From Corylus avellana (Eukaryota > Streptophyta > Magnoliopsida > Fagales > Betulaceae), in NCBI RefSeq assembly GCF_901000735.1, contig NC_081550.1, positions 11,620,571 through 11,684,570 on the forward strand: 64,000 nucleotides of DNA, written 5' to 3'. The stretch's first letter is position 1. Every line of letters begins with the position of its first letter. Positions 21,659 to 33,589 of this stretch are shown piece by piece. The notes beneath the pieces were generated by a model. It saw only the letters and a list, made by a program, of their open reading frames with translations. It made no database searches and was not told where the DNA came from. The translations under genes and the position numbers were made by a program.

Positions 21659-22527
21659 TTACTCTTTCTCAGAACAATCATTTGATGGTGGAATGCATAG
21701 TTTGCTCTCCCAAAACCAATGTATGGTGGTATTCAGGTCATCCTTCCATTGCCCTTCATCTTCTTTGGTTGCTTGTACTCTTTTTAGCTTTGGTGTGCTC
21801 AAGACCCCATCAAAGAAAATCGTCATCTCTTGGCATTTACTCACAATCACTTCTTCCAAAGATGCGAACTTGAATGAACAACCTCCTGAGCAAATGTTTG
21901 AAAGCTGTGGCAAGCAATCAAGTTTTACGCGTGTCAATTTGTTGAAACTAATCACCTGATCATTCCCTTCACCTCTATCCCCTCTTACAATTTCGGTTAT
22001 CCTCTTGCATTTACTTGCACTCATTTTTTTCAGTTGCACAAGACTTTTAGTTGTTGAGGATGTAACCAAACTAATCAACCCATGACACTTCAATATTTCA
22101 AGCTCAGACAAATTTTAGAAAGATACTGATGATGGTACCAACATTTTCAATATGCCACATTCTGACACTTCTAGAATTTCCAGATTATGAAAAATTGGAT
22201 ATGTTTGGGTGTCTTCGTTCCACAAATATGTCAGCTTAGGCTGTCTACTTAGCTTCAACACTCTCAATTGTGCGAGTATCCCAACATGTTTTTCTTGATC
22301 AAGAAGTTCTTCATTGGGGAATATTTCTTCCAAATAACTATGACGCACAAGAAGTTCCTCTAGATTGTGCAGTCTTTCCAGAAAATTAGGTGGAGAAACA
22401 TCTGCTTTATTATGATTGCATATCAACCGAAGAACTTTTAATTTGCAAAAGCACTCCTCCAAAAACTGGCCACGCCATATGGTGTCAAAATTCCCCAATA
22501 GCATATTCTCCAACTTGGGGAACGTAG
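21659..22527 (-). pseudogene. CC-NBS-LRR C-terminal LRR exon, one nonsense codon
   Basis: It encodes C-terminal LRRs of a plant intracellular immune receptor of the CC-NB-ARC-LRR class (At4g27190/RPS2-like, by resemblance). Visible repeats include 'RLHNLEELLVRHSYLEEIF', 'ILAQLRVLKLSRQPKLTYLW' and 'SELEILKCHGLISLVTS'. An intron acceptor-like AG precedes the exon at 22527/22528 on the minus strand. A single in-frame TAA at 22112-22114 separates two otherwise continuous halves; related receptors usually have Gln there, so CAA to TAA is likely. No NB-ARC domain is present in the window. Confidence 0.75.
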
Positions 22528-22579
22528 CCTATCAATGAACCAATGAAATAGACAAAAGAAAGATGGAGTTAGTATTCAG

Positions 22580-22861
22580 TGTTAGAATATATTGTGTGAG
22601 ATTTGATATTATGAGAATATGTTTGTATTGATTGTAACTGATAAAAACAAATCAGAAATATTCAATATTGATTTGATTTTATCAATCATATCTTTTTGTA
22701 TTCTTTCAACATCCCTATAAATAGCAATCATTGTATTGTAAAATAATTAATTTGAATAAAAGCATAATGTAGTACGTACGTCATAGACTGAACTACGTAA
22801 AATATTTTGTCTATTTTTATTATTTCTGCATTTAATATTCATAGAATTATGAATTTCTTCA
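22580..22861. mobile_element. Solo LTR, 282 bp, TSD TTCAG
   Basis: TTCAG at 22575-22579 and 22862-22866 flank a unit that starts TGTTAGAATATATTG and ends TTTCTTCA. A TATAAATAG box lies at 22716. No internal domain or second LTR is present, so this is a solo LTR, probably of a copia element. It lies just upstream of the LRR exon on the minus strand, in its intron. Confidence 0.75.
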
Positions 22862-22866
22862 TTCAG

Positions 22867-24254
22867 TTCCCTCAAGAAGTTTGATTAAATCGTAGAATTT
22901 ATTGTGGGGACTTGGAAATGGAATATGCCCGTGAATTGTATAAACATGTTAGACAAATATATCTTAGATGAAAACTAGAAAGAAAATTAAAGTCTTTCAT
23001 CATTTGAAAAGTCCAACCCACGAATATCAATATGTTAGACAAATATATCTTAGATGAAAACTAGAAAGAAAATTAAAGTCTTTCGTCATTTGAGAAGTCC
23101 AACCCACTAATAAATCAAATGTTAAAAAAATATAGTTTGTTTGAATACCAAGCCACGCTCCTCTGAAACGACAACATGCACTCGATCCTCGCCTGCTTTT
23201 CCCTTAGCCCACTGAAGGTTCTAGCTTTCCAAGGAGTCCTCGTCATCTTCCAAGCCACCATCACTGCTGAAATTCACGCTGCTCACCGACAAGTTCTTGT
23301 TGTTGTGCCGCTCTATCCCGACTCCCAACAATGCAATCGGGCTCATTCACCGCGCCCGATTGAACAAGATTTAACGAATGCGTGGGGTTGGGGTTGAGGG
23401 CATTTTAAGAAGTTTCGCAGGAAAAAAAGTACATGTGTGGCACGTGATTAAATTTTCATAATAAAAAACAGGAGTGAGTAATTGATTGGCCACATTGACA
23501 AATTTTAAAATTTTATTGGAGTACATTGCTAATTTTTAAATGTTGGAGGGCAAATTGCAAATCAGGTGAAATTTTGGAAAGTAAAGTGTATTTTTCTTTA
23601 TATAATTTATATGCAGAAAGAAATCAAGAGATCCCATCATAAGAGTGTAAGTATGGGAGTGCATACTGAGAATGACATTGTTTTCATTAATATAATGATT
23701 GTTGTTTTATTCATGACCTACTTTGAAATATTGATATTGCATATAAATAAAATAAATGCATATTCCATCCAAAAATAAATAAAGAGCAAAATGATAGCTA
23801 CCAAGAAAATTGGGAAGCAGTGGGGTGTTAGCCTACAAGTGGACTAGAAAGTATCGGTTTATACGGTGGGAGTGTCGACTCCAAAATCCGTTATCCGAGT
23901 TATGGCTCTAAGCGAGAGATGTGAAAGAAAATAAATATATGACTTACTTAAACTAAATGATTACTATGTTGCATATGCATACATATATAATCATTGTCAT
24001 TAATATTGCTTTAATAAACCAACACTTTTTTATACTATTGAAACAGAAAGCTCACTTGTTTGCCTACGTCATATTTAATATTTTTTTAATAAACCAACAA
24101 TCTTTTTCCTTTCTTATGATTATTTTTTTCAAGACTTTCCTTTGTAATAATAATTAATTGTTTTTTTGAGTGTTAATGGCATCACAAAACAAGTCATATA
24201 ATGGAAGATAAGATATATACGAAGTAAAACAGCAAATATGTTTTAAATTTAGAA
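22867..24254 (-). other. NBS-LRR intron/intergenic module (copy A)
   Basis: No coding exon is recognised. A tandem duplication of 86 bp ('atgttagacaaatatatctt' start) lies at 22946-23116. From about 23200 to 24020 the sequence is colinear with 54785-55970 ('caacaatgcaatcg', 'gcgtggggttgggg', 'tataatttatatgcagaa', 'aatgacattgttttcattaa'), which shows a segmental duplication of the receptor locus. Confidence 0.55.
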
Positions 24255-24520
24255 TCAAAAAAGTGTAAAGCTAAAAGAGGGGATAGTAAAAAAAAAATTT
24301 ACCTCTTCGCTGAAGAAATGTTGCATAACAGAATGAGGAGTCTCCTCTACACTCATTTCCTTGAGTTCTTTGTTGATTGTCATGTCGGAACTGAGAGGTT
24401 TGGATATGAATGTCTCTACTTTAGGGCAATTTATTATCGTCAGTGCCTTCAAGGATGGAAATTCGATGTTACTTCCTAAGCAGAATCTTTTGAGGATTGG
24501 GAGATCTTCTAGATACAACC
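24255..24520 (-). pseudogene. NBS-LRR LRR exon, 3' half (split by copia)
   Basis: It encodes 'LEDLPILKRFCLGSNIEFPS' and 'ALTIINCPKVETFISKPL', with a stop at 24255. The intact paralogue at 30809-31150 reads directly from 'LFPRLEFL' into 'LKDLPILERFC', showing that the copia element at 24521-29445 interrupts what was one exon. Confidence 0.8.
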
Positions 24521-24762
24521 TGTGATAATTTGGTAACTCTAGTGTTTGGGTTGTACTGCCTTACCATTAATTGTGGTTAAGGCTTTGTATATATAAATAG
24601 AACGGTTACAAAAGATAACATAGAGATTACAAATACAAATTCAAATTACAAATTCAAATTACAAATGGTTTATCTCAACTAATTCTATCCTTATCTTCAC
24701 TTGAATGATTGTTTGAATTCTTGATAACATGGAGAGAGTTATCAGTTGATAACTCTCTAACA
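24521..24762 (-). repeat. Copia 3' LTR
   Basis: 242 bp with a TATATATAAATAG promoter-like box at about 24588-24600. The end of the polyprotein frame (stop at 24675) lies inside this LTR. Confidence 0.9.
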
Positions 24763-27700
24763 CGCCCCCGCAAGCTCAACGGTAGAGGATCGATGGTGAG
24801 CTTGTCACGTAGAAAGGCAAACCGTGAAGATGAGAGGGGTTTGGTGAATATATCTGCAACTTGATCTTTACTTGAAATAAAGCGAATGTCAAGTGTCTTG
24901 TGGCGTACCATGTCACGAACAAAATAGAAATCAATTTCAACGTGTTTTGTCCTAGCATGATAAACAGGATTAGAAGACAAATAAGTGGCCCCAATGTTGT
25001 CACACCAAAGAATGGGAGGTTTGGAGGGTTGCAATCCAAGTTCAGTGAGCACTGATTTAATCCAGATAATTTCAGCTGCTGCATTTGCAAGTGCTTTGTA
25101 TTCGGCTTCTGTACTAGAACGAGCTACAGTAGGTTGTTTGCGACAACTCCAAGAAATTAAATTATTACCCAAAAAAATACAATAACCACTAGTGGAGCGA
25201 CGATCATCCCTGTCACCTGCCCAGTCAGCATCAGAAAATGCTTGAAGATGAAGGTTTGAAGATTTATGAATATGTAACCCATAGTGAAGTGTCTGTTTGA
25301 GATACCGAAGTAAGCGTTTGACTCCCTGCCAATGTGAGAGACGTGGCTGATGCATAAATTGAGATAACTTATTTACTGAGAATGAGATATCAGGTCTTGT
25401 AATACATAAATACTGCAAGGCACCCAAAGTGCTACGAAATAATGTTGGATCTGAAAATAATTCACCCTCATATTCTGATAACTGAGTTGAGGAGGCCATA
25501 GGAGTGCCTACTGGCTTGGCATCAAGCATATTAGCACGTTTAAGAATATCAATCATGTAATGTTGCTGAGAGAGAAACACACCTGTGGAGCATTTTAGTA
25601 CTTGAATCCCGAGAAAAAAATTAAGAGGGCCGAGATCTTTCACAGCAAACTCGGCATTTAACTCATTAATCAATTTGGGTATCTCTGATGGTCTTGAACA
25701 TGTTATGAGAATGTCATCAACATATATCAAAATATACATAGTAAATGCAGCAGTTTTGAGAATAAATAATGACGTATCTGATAAGGAGCCATGAAAACCA
25801 AGAGTGATAAGTTTTGTGCTTAGCCTTGAAAACCAAGCTCTTGGGGCTTGTTTTAATCCGTATAAGGCCTTTTGGAGCTTGCAGACATGATTTGGATGTT
25901 GAGGATGTGCAAAACCAGGAGGTTGTGACATGAAAACCTCCTCAGATAAGTGGCCATGGAGGAATGCATTATGGATATCAATCTGATGTACAGGCCAATT
26001 AGCAGATATAGCAATAGATAGAACTAAGCGTACCGTAGTAGGCTTGATAACAGGGCTATAAGTCTCTCCAAAATCAATGCCGGGCTGTTGGTGAAACCCC
26101 TTTGCAACTAACCGAGCTTTGTATCTTTCAATAGAACCATCTGCTTTCCTTTTTAATCGAAAGACCCATTTACAACCTATAACATTCTGAGCTGAAGTAG
26201 AAGGTACCAAACGCCATGTCTGGTTTTTGAGCAAAGCATCAAACTCAAGATTCATAGCTTTTCTCCAGTTTTCATCCTTGACAGCCATGGTGTAGCATGT
26301 GGGTTCTGAAATTTCCGGAAGCACAGTGGCAAGAAGGGCGTGGGATATTGGGTATTTGACTGTACCATCATTTGAAATTTTGGGGGTGGATATATTATTT
26401 TTGGATCTAGTTATCATGGGGTGATGAGATGTTACTGGGGGGTCCACATGGGTTGCTGCAGGTTGGGTTTCTTGGTCTTCTACGGATTCAAAAGAGGATG
26501 GGGCTTCTAGGTTGGCAGATGTATGGTTTGTAGGTATTTGAGATAAAGTAGGAGAAAAGGTGGGATTAGGTGTGGGTGTTGGAGATAAAGTAGGAGAGAG
26601 GGTTGGTTTAGGCGTGGGTGTTGGAGATAAAGTAGGAGAGAAGGTGGGGGGTGCAGGATTTTCAAATGCATGGTTTGGTGATAAAGTAGGAAAAGTCAAA
26701 GTGGTTGAAGATAAAGTAGGAGAAGATAAAGTAGTAGAAGATAAAGGAGTACTTACTTGTGATGTGGATGGTGCTAACGTTGAAGCTTCAGAAAGAGACT
26801 TGGCAATCATGACAGGAGGACACGTGATTGTATCAGATGTAGGATGTGTAGGGTGAGAGGAAGACTGAGACACTACAGCATAAGGAAAGTGACGTTCATT
26901 AAAAATAATGTCTCTTGAAATATATATGCGAGAGGAAGAGACATGAAGGCATTTGTATCCTTTATGAGAAGGACTGTAACCAAGAAATATACACTCCTTA
27001 GAACGTGGCATGAGTTTATTTGAATTGTATGGACGAAGATTTGGCCAACAAGCACACCCAAATACACGTAAAGAGGAATAGTCAGGGAGAGACTGAAAAA
27101 GGACTTCAAATGGAGTTTTGCTTTTAAGTACTTTTGTAGGCAAGCGATTGATTAAATAAGCAGCAGTGATAAAAGCATCATCCCAAAATAAATTGGGAAG
27201 ATGAGCATGAGAAAGAAGTGCAAGTCCTGTTTCGACAATATGGCGATGCTTACGTTCAATAGCACCGTTTTGTTGATGAGTATGGGGGCATGAAAGACGG
27301 TGATTGATGCCTTGTTCAGTTAAATATTTATTTAGAGAGCGATACTCCCCACCCCAATCAGATTGCACAATTTTAATTTTGGACTCAAAATAACGCTCAA
27401 CGTAGATCTGAAATTTTTTAAAAACTGGAAATACATCACTTTTACAAGAGATGGGATAAACCCATGTATAGCGACTAAAGGCATCAAGAAAAGATACATA
27501 ATACCTAAAACCATTTCTAGAATACACCAGAGCAGGTCCCCAAACATCAGAAAATATCAAATGAAGAGGAGCTGTTACACGTGTTGTAGAAGTTGTAAAA
27601 GGCAATTGGGTACTCTTGGATCCTAAGCACGCTGAGCATGGAGAATAACTTTTATTTGTGGTGATAGGGAGCTGAAATGAACTAAGGACTTGACAAACGA

Positions 27701-29147
27701 CCTTCAAGGCAGGATGACCAAGCCGAGAATGCCATGCAGACACGGACGCACGTTCACCCATAAGTGCAGAGGGAGCGGGAGAATTATTGGAAGCAGAAAA
27801 GAAAGAATATAAACCATGATTACTCGGGCCTCGATGTAGAAGCTTCCCCGTAGCACGGTCCTTCAAAAGAAAGTAAGAGGGATGGAATTCAAAAAATGTG
27901 TTAGTGTCTTGTGTAAATTTCTGAACAGAAATCAGATTTTTGCATATATTAGGCACATGAAGGACATTAAACAATTTAAAGGCAAGGGAAGGAGTATGAA
28001 GTTGTGAGGTGCCAATGTGCTTAACGGAAAGCCCAGACCCATTACCAATTTTAATTTCATCCGTGCCTGTGTAGTTGTTGGCATGGACGTTGAGATTGGC
28101 AAGCTCAGACGTTAGGTGATGTGTGGCTCCAGAATCCGGATACCAAGTGCAATCAGATTGAGTCTGAGAAGCCGCATGATAGGCTTGCATCGTAGGGGAA
28201 GACTTTTGTGGGCGGGAGTGCTCAAAACGTTGATAACAGGTGGTTGCAAGGTGCCCAATTCGGTTGCAAATCTGACAGATTGGGCGAGGGGCTCGATTGA
28301 AAGAAGAGGCGCCACGGCCACGTCCACGACCACGATAGTTGGGGTTGTGTGAGAAAGAGCCACCATTGTTGGTGATCTGGTTGCCATTGCCGGTGGAGTA
28401 AGAACCACGGCTAGAGTAGGAGTGACGTCCACCACGTCCCCCACGGATAGAAGAGCCTCTGGATGCAAAGTGAACACTTGAAACAGAGAGATCATTAAAG
28501 GCATGATTATGCTCAAGACGAGCTTCATGAGCAAGGAGATGACTATAAAGGTCATCAATGGAGATTGGATCCACTCGGGTTGTAACTGAGGTGACAAATG
28601 AGTCATATTCACTGTTGAGTCCTCCAAGGAGAAAGGACTGAATATCATCTTTATCCAATGGCTTATCAATGGCAGCCAAGGTATCAACCAACTTGGTGAA
28701 TTTCTGAAAATATTCCGAAATTGACATGCTTCCCTTCTTGAGAGTGGTAAGTTGAAGGCGAAGTTGCATTGAGCGAGCACGGGCTTTGGAAACAAACATA
28801 GTTTCCAATGTGAGCCATAAGTCCCGTGCAGTGACACATTTAACGACATGAACTACAACGTCGACGGTGAGAGATGAGATCAAAATGCTAAGCACCAACT
28901 GATCACGCATGTGCCATTTAAGCCAATCTGGATTTGTGGACACAATGTCAACGTCATCAGTTTTGGACTTGAGGGTTGGAGGAGGACTTTTAATGGAACC
29001 ATCAATATGGCCTTGAAGATCTTGGCTTTTGATGATGGGCAAGATTGCAAGTTTCCAAACTAGATAGTTGGTATCAATGAGTTTGTGAGGAAAAGAAGAG
29101 GGAACTGTGTAGGTGATGGGATTTGCGGAAGAGGATGAGGCAGCCAT
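24675..29147 (-). CDS. Copia gag-pol polyprotein, intact
   Basis: A 1,490-residue single frame. Order: gag (1-280, with '[19 protein letters not shown]'), zinc knuckle [14 protein letters not shown] near 287, protease [12 protein letters not shown] near 340, GAG-pre-integrase block ([12 protein letters not shown]), integrase core near 530-640 ([36 protein letters not shown]), a Pro/Thr/Ser-rich linker near 810-870, RT near 930-1180 with YVDDILIT, and RNase H near 1300-1420 ([33 protein letters not shown]). This order, with integrase before RT, defines Ty1/copia; the sequence looks Ale/Retrofit-like. All catalytic motifs I can check are present. The ATG at 29145-29147 is 45 bases inside the primer site. 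The last 29 or so residues are encoded by the LTR. Confidence 0.95.
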   Translation of the reverse strand: MAASSSSANPITYTVPSSFPHKLIDTNYLVWKLAILPIIKSQDLQGHIDGSIKSPPPTLKSKTDDVDIVSTNPDWLKWHMRDQLVLSILISSLTVDVVVHVVKCVTARDLWLTLETMFVSKARARSMQLRLQLTTLKKGSMSISEYFQKFTKLVDTLAAIDKPLDKDDIQSFLLGGLNSEYDSFVTSVTTRVDPISIDDLYSHLLAHEARLEHNHAFNDLSVSSVHFASRGSSIRGGRGGRHSYSSRGSYSTGNGNQITNNGGSFSHNPNYRGRGRGRGASSFNRAPRPICQICNRIGHLATTCYQRFEHSRPQKSSPTMQAYHAASQTQSDCTWYPDSGATHHLTSELANLNVHANNYTGTDEIKIGNGSGLSVKHIGTSQLHTPSLAFKLFNVLHVPNICKNLISVQKFTQDTNTFFEFHPSYFLLKDRATGKLLHRGPSNHGLYSFFSASNNSPAPSALMGERASVSAWHSRLGHPALKVVCQVLSSFQLPITTNKSYSPCSACLGSKSTQLPFTTSTTRVTAPLHLIFSDVWGPALVYSRNGFRYYVSFLDAFSRYTWVYPISCKSDVFPVFKKFQIYVERYFESKIKIVQSDWGGEYRSLNKYLTEQGINHRLSCPHTHQQNGAIERKHRHIVETGLALLSHAHLPNLFWDDAFITAAYLINRLPTKVLKSKTPFEVLFQSLPDYSSLRVFGCACWPNLRPYNSNKLMPRSKECIFLGYSPSHKGYKCLHVSSSRIYISRDIIFNERHFPYAVVSQSSSHPTHPTSDTITCPPVMIAKSLSEASTLAPSTSQVSTPLSSTTLSSPTLSSTTLTFPTLSPNHAFENPAPPTFSPTLSPTPTPKPTLSPTLSPTPTPNPTFSPTLSQIPTNHTSANLEAPSSFESVEDQETQPAATHVDPPVTSHHPMITRSKNNISTPKISNDGTVKYPISHALLATVLPEISEPTCYTMAVKDENWRKAMNLEFDALLKNQTWRLVPSTSAQNVIGCKWVFRLKRKADGSIERYKARLVAKGFHQQPGIDFGETYSPVIKPTTVRLVLSIAISANWPVHQIDIHNAFLHGHLSEEVFMSQPPGFAHPQHPNHVCKLQKALYGLKQAPRAWFSRLSTKLITLGFHGSLSDTSLFILKTAAFTMYILIYVDDILITCSRPSEIPKLINELNAEFAVKDLGPLNFFLGIQVLKCSTGVFLSQQHYMIDILKRANMLDAKPVGTPMASSTQLSEYEGELFSDPTLFRSTLGALQYLCITRPDISFSVNKLSQFMHQPRLSHWQGVKRLLRYLKQTLHYGLHIHKSSNLHLQAFSDADWAGDRDDRRSTSGYCIFLGNNLISWSCRKQPTVARSSTEAEYKALANAAAEIIWIKSVLTELGLQPSKPPILWCDNIGATYLSSNPVYHARTKHVEIDFYFVRDMVRHKTLDIRFISSKDQVADIFTKPLSSSRFAFLRDKLTIDPLPLSLRGRVRELSTDNSLHVIKNSNNHSSEDKDRIS

Positions 29148-29203
29148 AGAAACAGAAAAAAAAAACTTAAAAACGACGTTAGTCTAGGAAAGCTCTGATA
29201 CCA

Positions 29204-29445
29204 TGTGATAATTTGGTAACTCTAGTGTTTGGGTTGTACTGCCTTACCATTAATTGTGGTTAAGGCTTTGTATATATAAATAGAACGTTTACAAAAGATA
29301 ACATAGAGATTACAAATACAAATTCAAATTACAAATTCAAATTACAAATGGTTTATCTCAACTAATTCTATCCTTATCTTCACTTGAATGATTGTTTGAA
29401 TTCTAGATAACATGGAGAGAGTTATCAGTTGATAACTCTCTAACA
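29204..29445 (-). repeat. Copia 5' LTR
   Basis: 242 bp, near-identical to the 3' LTR. The primer binding site lies on its inner side (29192-29203). Confidence 0.9.
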
Positions 29446-29781
29446 CAACCATTCTAGTCGAGGAAACAACACCTTTGGAGTTGTTTTTTCTTTTACTCCT
29501 AATTCTTCTATGACTAGTATCTCTTCCATAACCTCACATTTGATGACTTGAAGATGTTTGAGCTGCACCATAAATCTAGTTATAGAGAATGACGATATAT
29601 ATTTTATGTCACCAATGCCCTGCACCTTCAAGTATAACAAATTTTCAAATCTCAACCTTGCTTGCGTGTTTCTTAATATGCAAGAGGACCTTTCCGGATG
29701 TTGGTTCTGCTCTATCTCAACCAAGTTAACTGATGACAGTTCCAACCTTTCCAAGATGGGGAACACAACTTGCAGCAACAA
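29446..29781 (-). pseudogene. NBS-LRR LRR exon, 5' half (split by copia)
   Basis: It encodes 'VFPILERLELSSVNLVEIEQ', 'RFENLLYLKVQGIGDIKYIS' and 'MEEILVIEELGVKEKTTPKV', ending at the copia target duplication. Together with 24255-24520 it forms one LRR exon that would be open without the insertion, so the copia element is the visible lesion here. Upstream DNA (29785-30000) matches 31400-31620 of the paralogue. Confidence 0.8.
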
Positions 29782-30003
29782 TTAATACTTTATTCTTCAA
29801 CAACCTAAAAGATGAACAAACTAGGGTATGCATATTATTCTTCTTTCATTTGATGAAAAGACCAAGTTTTCTTTGACCATAGTGACATGGCATGCTATGA
29901 GAGGAATGAGTTAACAAAAAGATACACTCATTTTAAGACCACACTATATTTGCGGAACATATTTGGTCTTGATTATTATTACTGGTCATTAGAATCATTA
30001 TGA

Positions 30004-30564
30004 GAGAGATGAGGCCATGAGGGGGGGGCAGCACCGTGGGCTGTGTTAAGCGGCTATTTTCAGCCCTATTCCGGCCAGAACTGGTCGGATTGTGAGCATT
30101 TTGCGGTGACCATTTACGGCAGAAATATTTTACGGTAGGTGTGTAATTCTTGTCATTTTCTTTACGGTTTCTGGACTATTTTGATTTGCTGTTCTTGGCA
30201 GAATTGGAATGGGTATTCAAAGTTTAATTTCTGGGTTTTGTTGATTTGCACTTTGCAGCCACCCCATAGGGGTTGGGGGTGGCTTTCCAGCCAACCCTTC
30301 AAATTATTATTATTATTATTATTATTTAGTTTTAATTTTTAAATCAAATTAATAAAAAAATTAATATGATGACGTGGCAGAACAATGCATTTCGTTGGGA
30401 CTCATGGGCGTTAAACATTTAAGGGAAAAATGTAACGGTAGGGGTTTATTTGCCTTTTCAATTGACCAAGGGAGTACAAATTCATAAAAAAAAAAAACAA
30501 AAAACAAAAAACTTTAAAGGTGTTTTAAGTTTTGGTGCATTGACTAAGGAATTTATAATATAAT
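30004..30564. other. Spacer between LRR copies
   Basis: It contains a G8 run near 30020, repeated 'tttacgg' words at 30110-30170 and an (ATT)n microsatellite at about 30304-30327. No gene or clean mobile-element ends are recognised. Confidence 0.4.
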
Positions 30565-30808
30565 TTTACCCCTTTAATAAACTAACAATTTTTTATACTA
30601 TTGAAACAGAAAGCTCACTTGCTTGCCCACGTCATATTTAATATTTCTTTAATAAACCAACAATCTTTTACCTTTGTTTTGATTTTTTTTTCTAGTCTAT
30701 CGTTTGTAATAATAATTAATTTTTTTTGAGTGTTAATGGCATCACAAAACAACCCACATAATGGAAGATAAGATATATACGAAGTAAAACACCAAATATG
30801 TTTTAAAT

Positions 30809-31395
30809 TTAGAATCTAAAAAGTGTAAAGCTAAAACAGAGGGTAGTAAAAAAAATAATTACCTCTTCATTGAAGAAATGTTGCATAACTGAATGAGGAG
30901 TGTCCTCTGCACTTATTTCCTTGAGTTCTTTGTTGATTGTCATGTCAGAACTGAGAGGTTTGGATATGAATGTCTCTACTTTTGGGCAATTTACTATCAT
31001 CAGTGCCTTCAATGATGGAAATTCGATGTTACCTTCTAAGCAAAATCTTTCGAGGATTGGGAGATCTTTTAGATGCAAAAATTCTAGTCGAGGAAACAGC
31101 ACCTCTGGAGTTATTTCTTCTTTTACTCCTAATTCTTCTATGACTAGTATCTCTTCCATGACCTCACATTCGATGCTTGAAGAAATTTGAGCTGCACCAT
31201 AAATCTAGCTATAGAGAATGACAATATATATTTTATGTTACCAATGCCCTGCACCTCCAAGTGTGACAAATTTTCAAATCTTGACGTTGCTTGCGTGTTT
31301 TTTAATATACAAGAAGACCTTTCCGGATGTTGGTTCTGCTCTATCTCTACCAAGTTAACTGATGACAGTTTCAACATTTCCAAGATGGGAAACAT
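30809..31395 (-). pseudogene. NBS-LRR LRR exon, paralogue with frameshift
   Basis: A second copy of the LRR exon, not hit by copia. The 5' part (31144-31395) encodes 'FPILEMLKLSSVNLVEIEQN' and 'RFENLSHLEVQGIGNIKYIL'. The 3' part (30809-31159) encodes 'MEEILVIEELGVKEEITPEV', 'RLEFLHLKDLPILERFCLEG' and 'NCPKVETFISKPLSSDM'. The parts are in different frames: near 31168-31185 this copy has 'gatgcttgaag' where the paralogue has 'gatgacttgaag', a small deletion. It is a tandem duplicate of 24010-30000 without copia. Confidence 0.8.
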
Positions 31396-31777
31396 AACCT
31401 GGAGCGACAGTTAATACTTTATTCTTCAACAACCTAAAAGATGCACAAACTAGGGTATGCATATTATTCTTCTTTCACTTGATGAAAAGACCAAGTTTTC
31501 TTTGACCATAGAGACATGGCATGCTATGAGAGGAATGAGTTAACAAAAAGATACACTCATTTTAATACCACACTATGTTTGCGGAACATATTTGATCTTA
31601 ATTATTATTACTGGTCATTAGAATTCTTGAGCTTTTTATGTTTGGTTTTATCAAGAGTAGAAAAGATGTTCCATCGAAAAGAGGGGGAGAGGAATCTTTA
31701 ATGGCTAGATGGCAACATATATATATATATACACACGTGTCGTTGTTGGTGAATGTAACAATCCGCAATGGCATGTT

Positions 31778-32990
31778 CACTACAAGAAAGTTACTCATCA
31801 GGGGCGACTTATTAGGGGCGACTTTTATACTCAACTATTAGGGGCGACTTTTGACGTATTAGCGTCCACCTCAAAGTGGATGCTAATAATGGGTCAAAAA
31901 GTTGACTATTAGCGTCCACTTTACAGTGGACGCTAATAAGTCGACCCTAATATACGTACGGGAATTATTCCAGGGGCGGGAAAAATTTAAGCAGCGAAAA
32001 AAAAACTTTTAGCGTCGACAGTAGTCGACCCTAATACTTAACCAATAGCGTCCACTTAAGTGGATGCTAAAAGCTGGAAAAAAATAAAAAAAGAAAAAAA
32101 AATCAAATAAAAGATCAATAGTTGAGTATTAGGGTCGACTTTGTCGATCCTAAAGAGTGCGTAGAAGAAATAAAAAAAATAAAATAAAATAAAATTGATG
32201 ACCAATAGTGTCCACTATAAGTGGACGCTGAAGACATATTATTAGGGTCGACTCTGAGAGTCGACCCTAATAGTTAAGTATTAGGGTTGACAAAGTCGAC
32301 CCCAAAGAGTGCGTAGAAGAATTAAAAAAAAATTAAAAAAATAAAATTGATGACCAATAGCGTCCACTCCTAAAAATAAAATTGATGACCAATAGCGTCC
32401 ACTAGGAGTGGACGCTGAAGACATATTATTAGGGTCGACTTTTAAAGTCGACCCTAATAGTTAAGTATTTTGTCGACCCTAAAGAGTGCGTAGAAGAATT
32501 AAAAAAATAAAATAAAATAAAATTGATGACCAATAGCGTCCACTAGGAGTGGACGCTGAAGACATATTATTAGGGTCGACAAACTTTGTCGACCCTAAAG
32601 AGTGCATAGAAGAATTAAAAAAAATAAAATAAAATAAAATAAAATTGATGACCAATAGCGTCTACTAAGAGTGGACGCTGAAGACATATTATTAGGGTCG
32701 ACTTTGAGAGTCGACCCTAATAGTTAGGTATTAGGGTCGACAAAGTCGACCCTAAAGAGTGCGTAGAAGAATTAAAATAAAATTAAAAAAAATAAAATTG
32801 ATGGCTAATAGCGTCCACTTTTAGTGGACGCTAAAGACCCATTATTAGGGTCGACTCTCAAAGTCGACCCTAAAACTTAAGTATTAGGGTCGACTTTGTC
32901 GACCCTAAAGAGTAAGTAGAAAAATAAAAATAAAATAAAAAAATAAAATTGATGCCCAATAGCGTCCTCTAAAATTGTGTATATATCACT
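31778..32990. repeat. Left subterminal hairpin array
   Basis: Alternating palindromic modules: one built from 'ttagggtcgac..gtcgaccctaa', the other from 'agcgtccact..agtggacgct'. A-rich linkers separate them. A compound unit starting 'gatgaccaatagcgtccac' recurs at 32197, 32349, 32384, 32525, 32647, 32800 and 32951, a spacing of about 120-153 bases plus one 35-base duplication. Subterminal repeats of CACTA elements are typically transposase-binding (TnpA) sites; that role is inferred. Confidence 0.8.
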
Positions 32991-33585
32991 GCATGCTTTA
33001 AAATTTTCAAATAAAGTGACACAATATGCACCGTTAAATATAACAAAATAAAATTTTAACCGTAAAAGTAAAGCTCTCCCTTTCACTTATTCCATATGTA
33101 AAGTTGTTTCAATATATATATATATATGTTTTTTTTTTTAAGAAAAAGGAAAATTTCTTCTATTTCAATTCCATCCTCCCAAAGAAAAATTTTAATTTGT
33201 ATACATTTGCCATTTGGTTAGGAGTTCCATTTGGAGGATAAAGTTTCCATTCGGACTAATTTGAAGACTTAATTCCCATTTCATAATTCATATTAAATTT
33301 TACAGATCTAAGAGTGTATATATATTATATGATGAATATATTGATACCTTATGGAAAGATTTTACACTGTTAAATATAACAAAATAAAATATAAACCGTA
33401 AAATAATTCCTCTCAGTTTTAAGTGAAAATAAATTGATACCTTGCAATTCAACAACCGGCCGTGTGCAAATATGGGGTCATTCCCATAAGAAAACACAAA
33501 AGCAAGTAAAAAGAAACAAAACTAAAGACAAATAAAAAGATTAACTTAAAACATACTAAAAAAAATAAAAAGGGTAAACTATAGG
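32990..33585. other. AT-rich stretch, one internal duplication
   Basis: A block 'gttaaatataacaaaataaa' followed by 'aaccgtaaaa' occurs near 33035 and again near 33368. A (TA)n tract lies near 33112-33127. No gene is recognised. Confidence 0.45.
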
Positions 33586-33589
33586 GTGC

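Larger units (their letters stand above)
24521..29445 (-). mobile_element. Full-length Ty1/copia retrotransposon, TSD CAACC
   Basis: CAACC at 24516-24520 and 29446-29450 are the target duplication. The LTRs are 24521-24762 and 29204-29445, both 242 bp, TGTGATAATT..CTCTAACA. By eye they differ at two positions (gaacggtt/gaacgttt; attcttga/attctaga). The primer site TGGTATCAGAGC (minus strand) abuts the 5' LTR at 29192-29203. A G-rich polypurine tract abuts the 3' LTR at about 24763-24776. With one intact polyprotein, this looks young and possibly autonomous. Confidence 0.95.

Noticed and set aside
32100..32890. Telomere-like repeats (TTAGGG)
   Set aside because: TTAGGG here is only the edge of 'ttagggtcgac' hairpins; there is no TTTAGGG tandem run.
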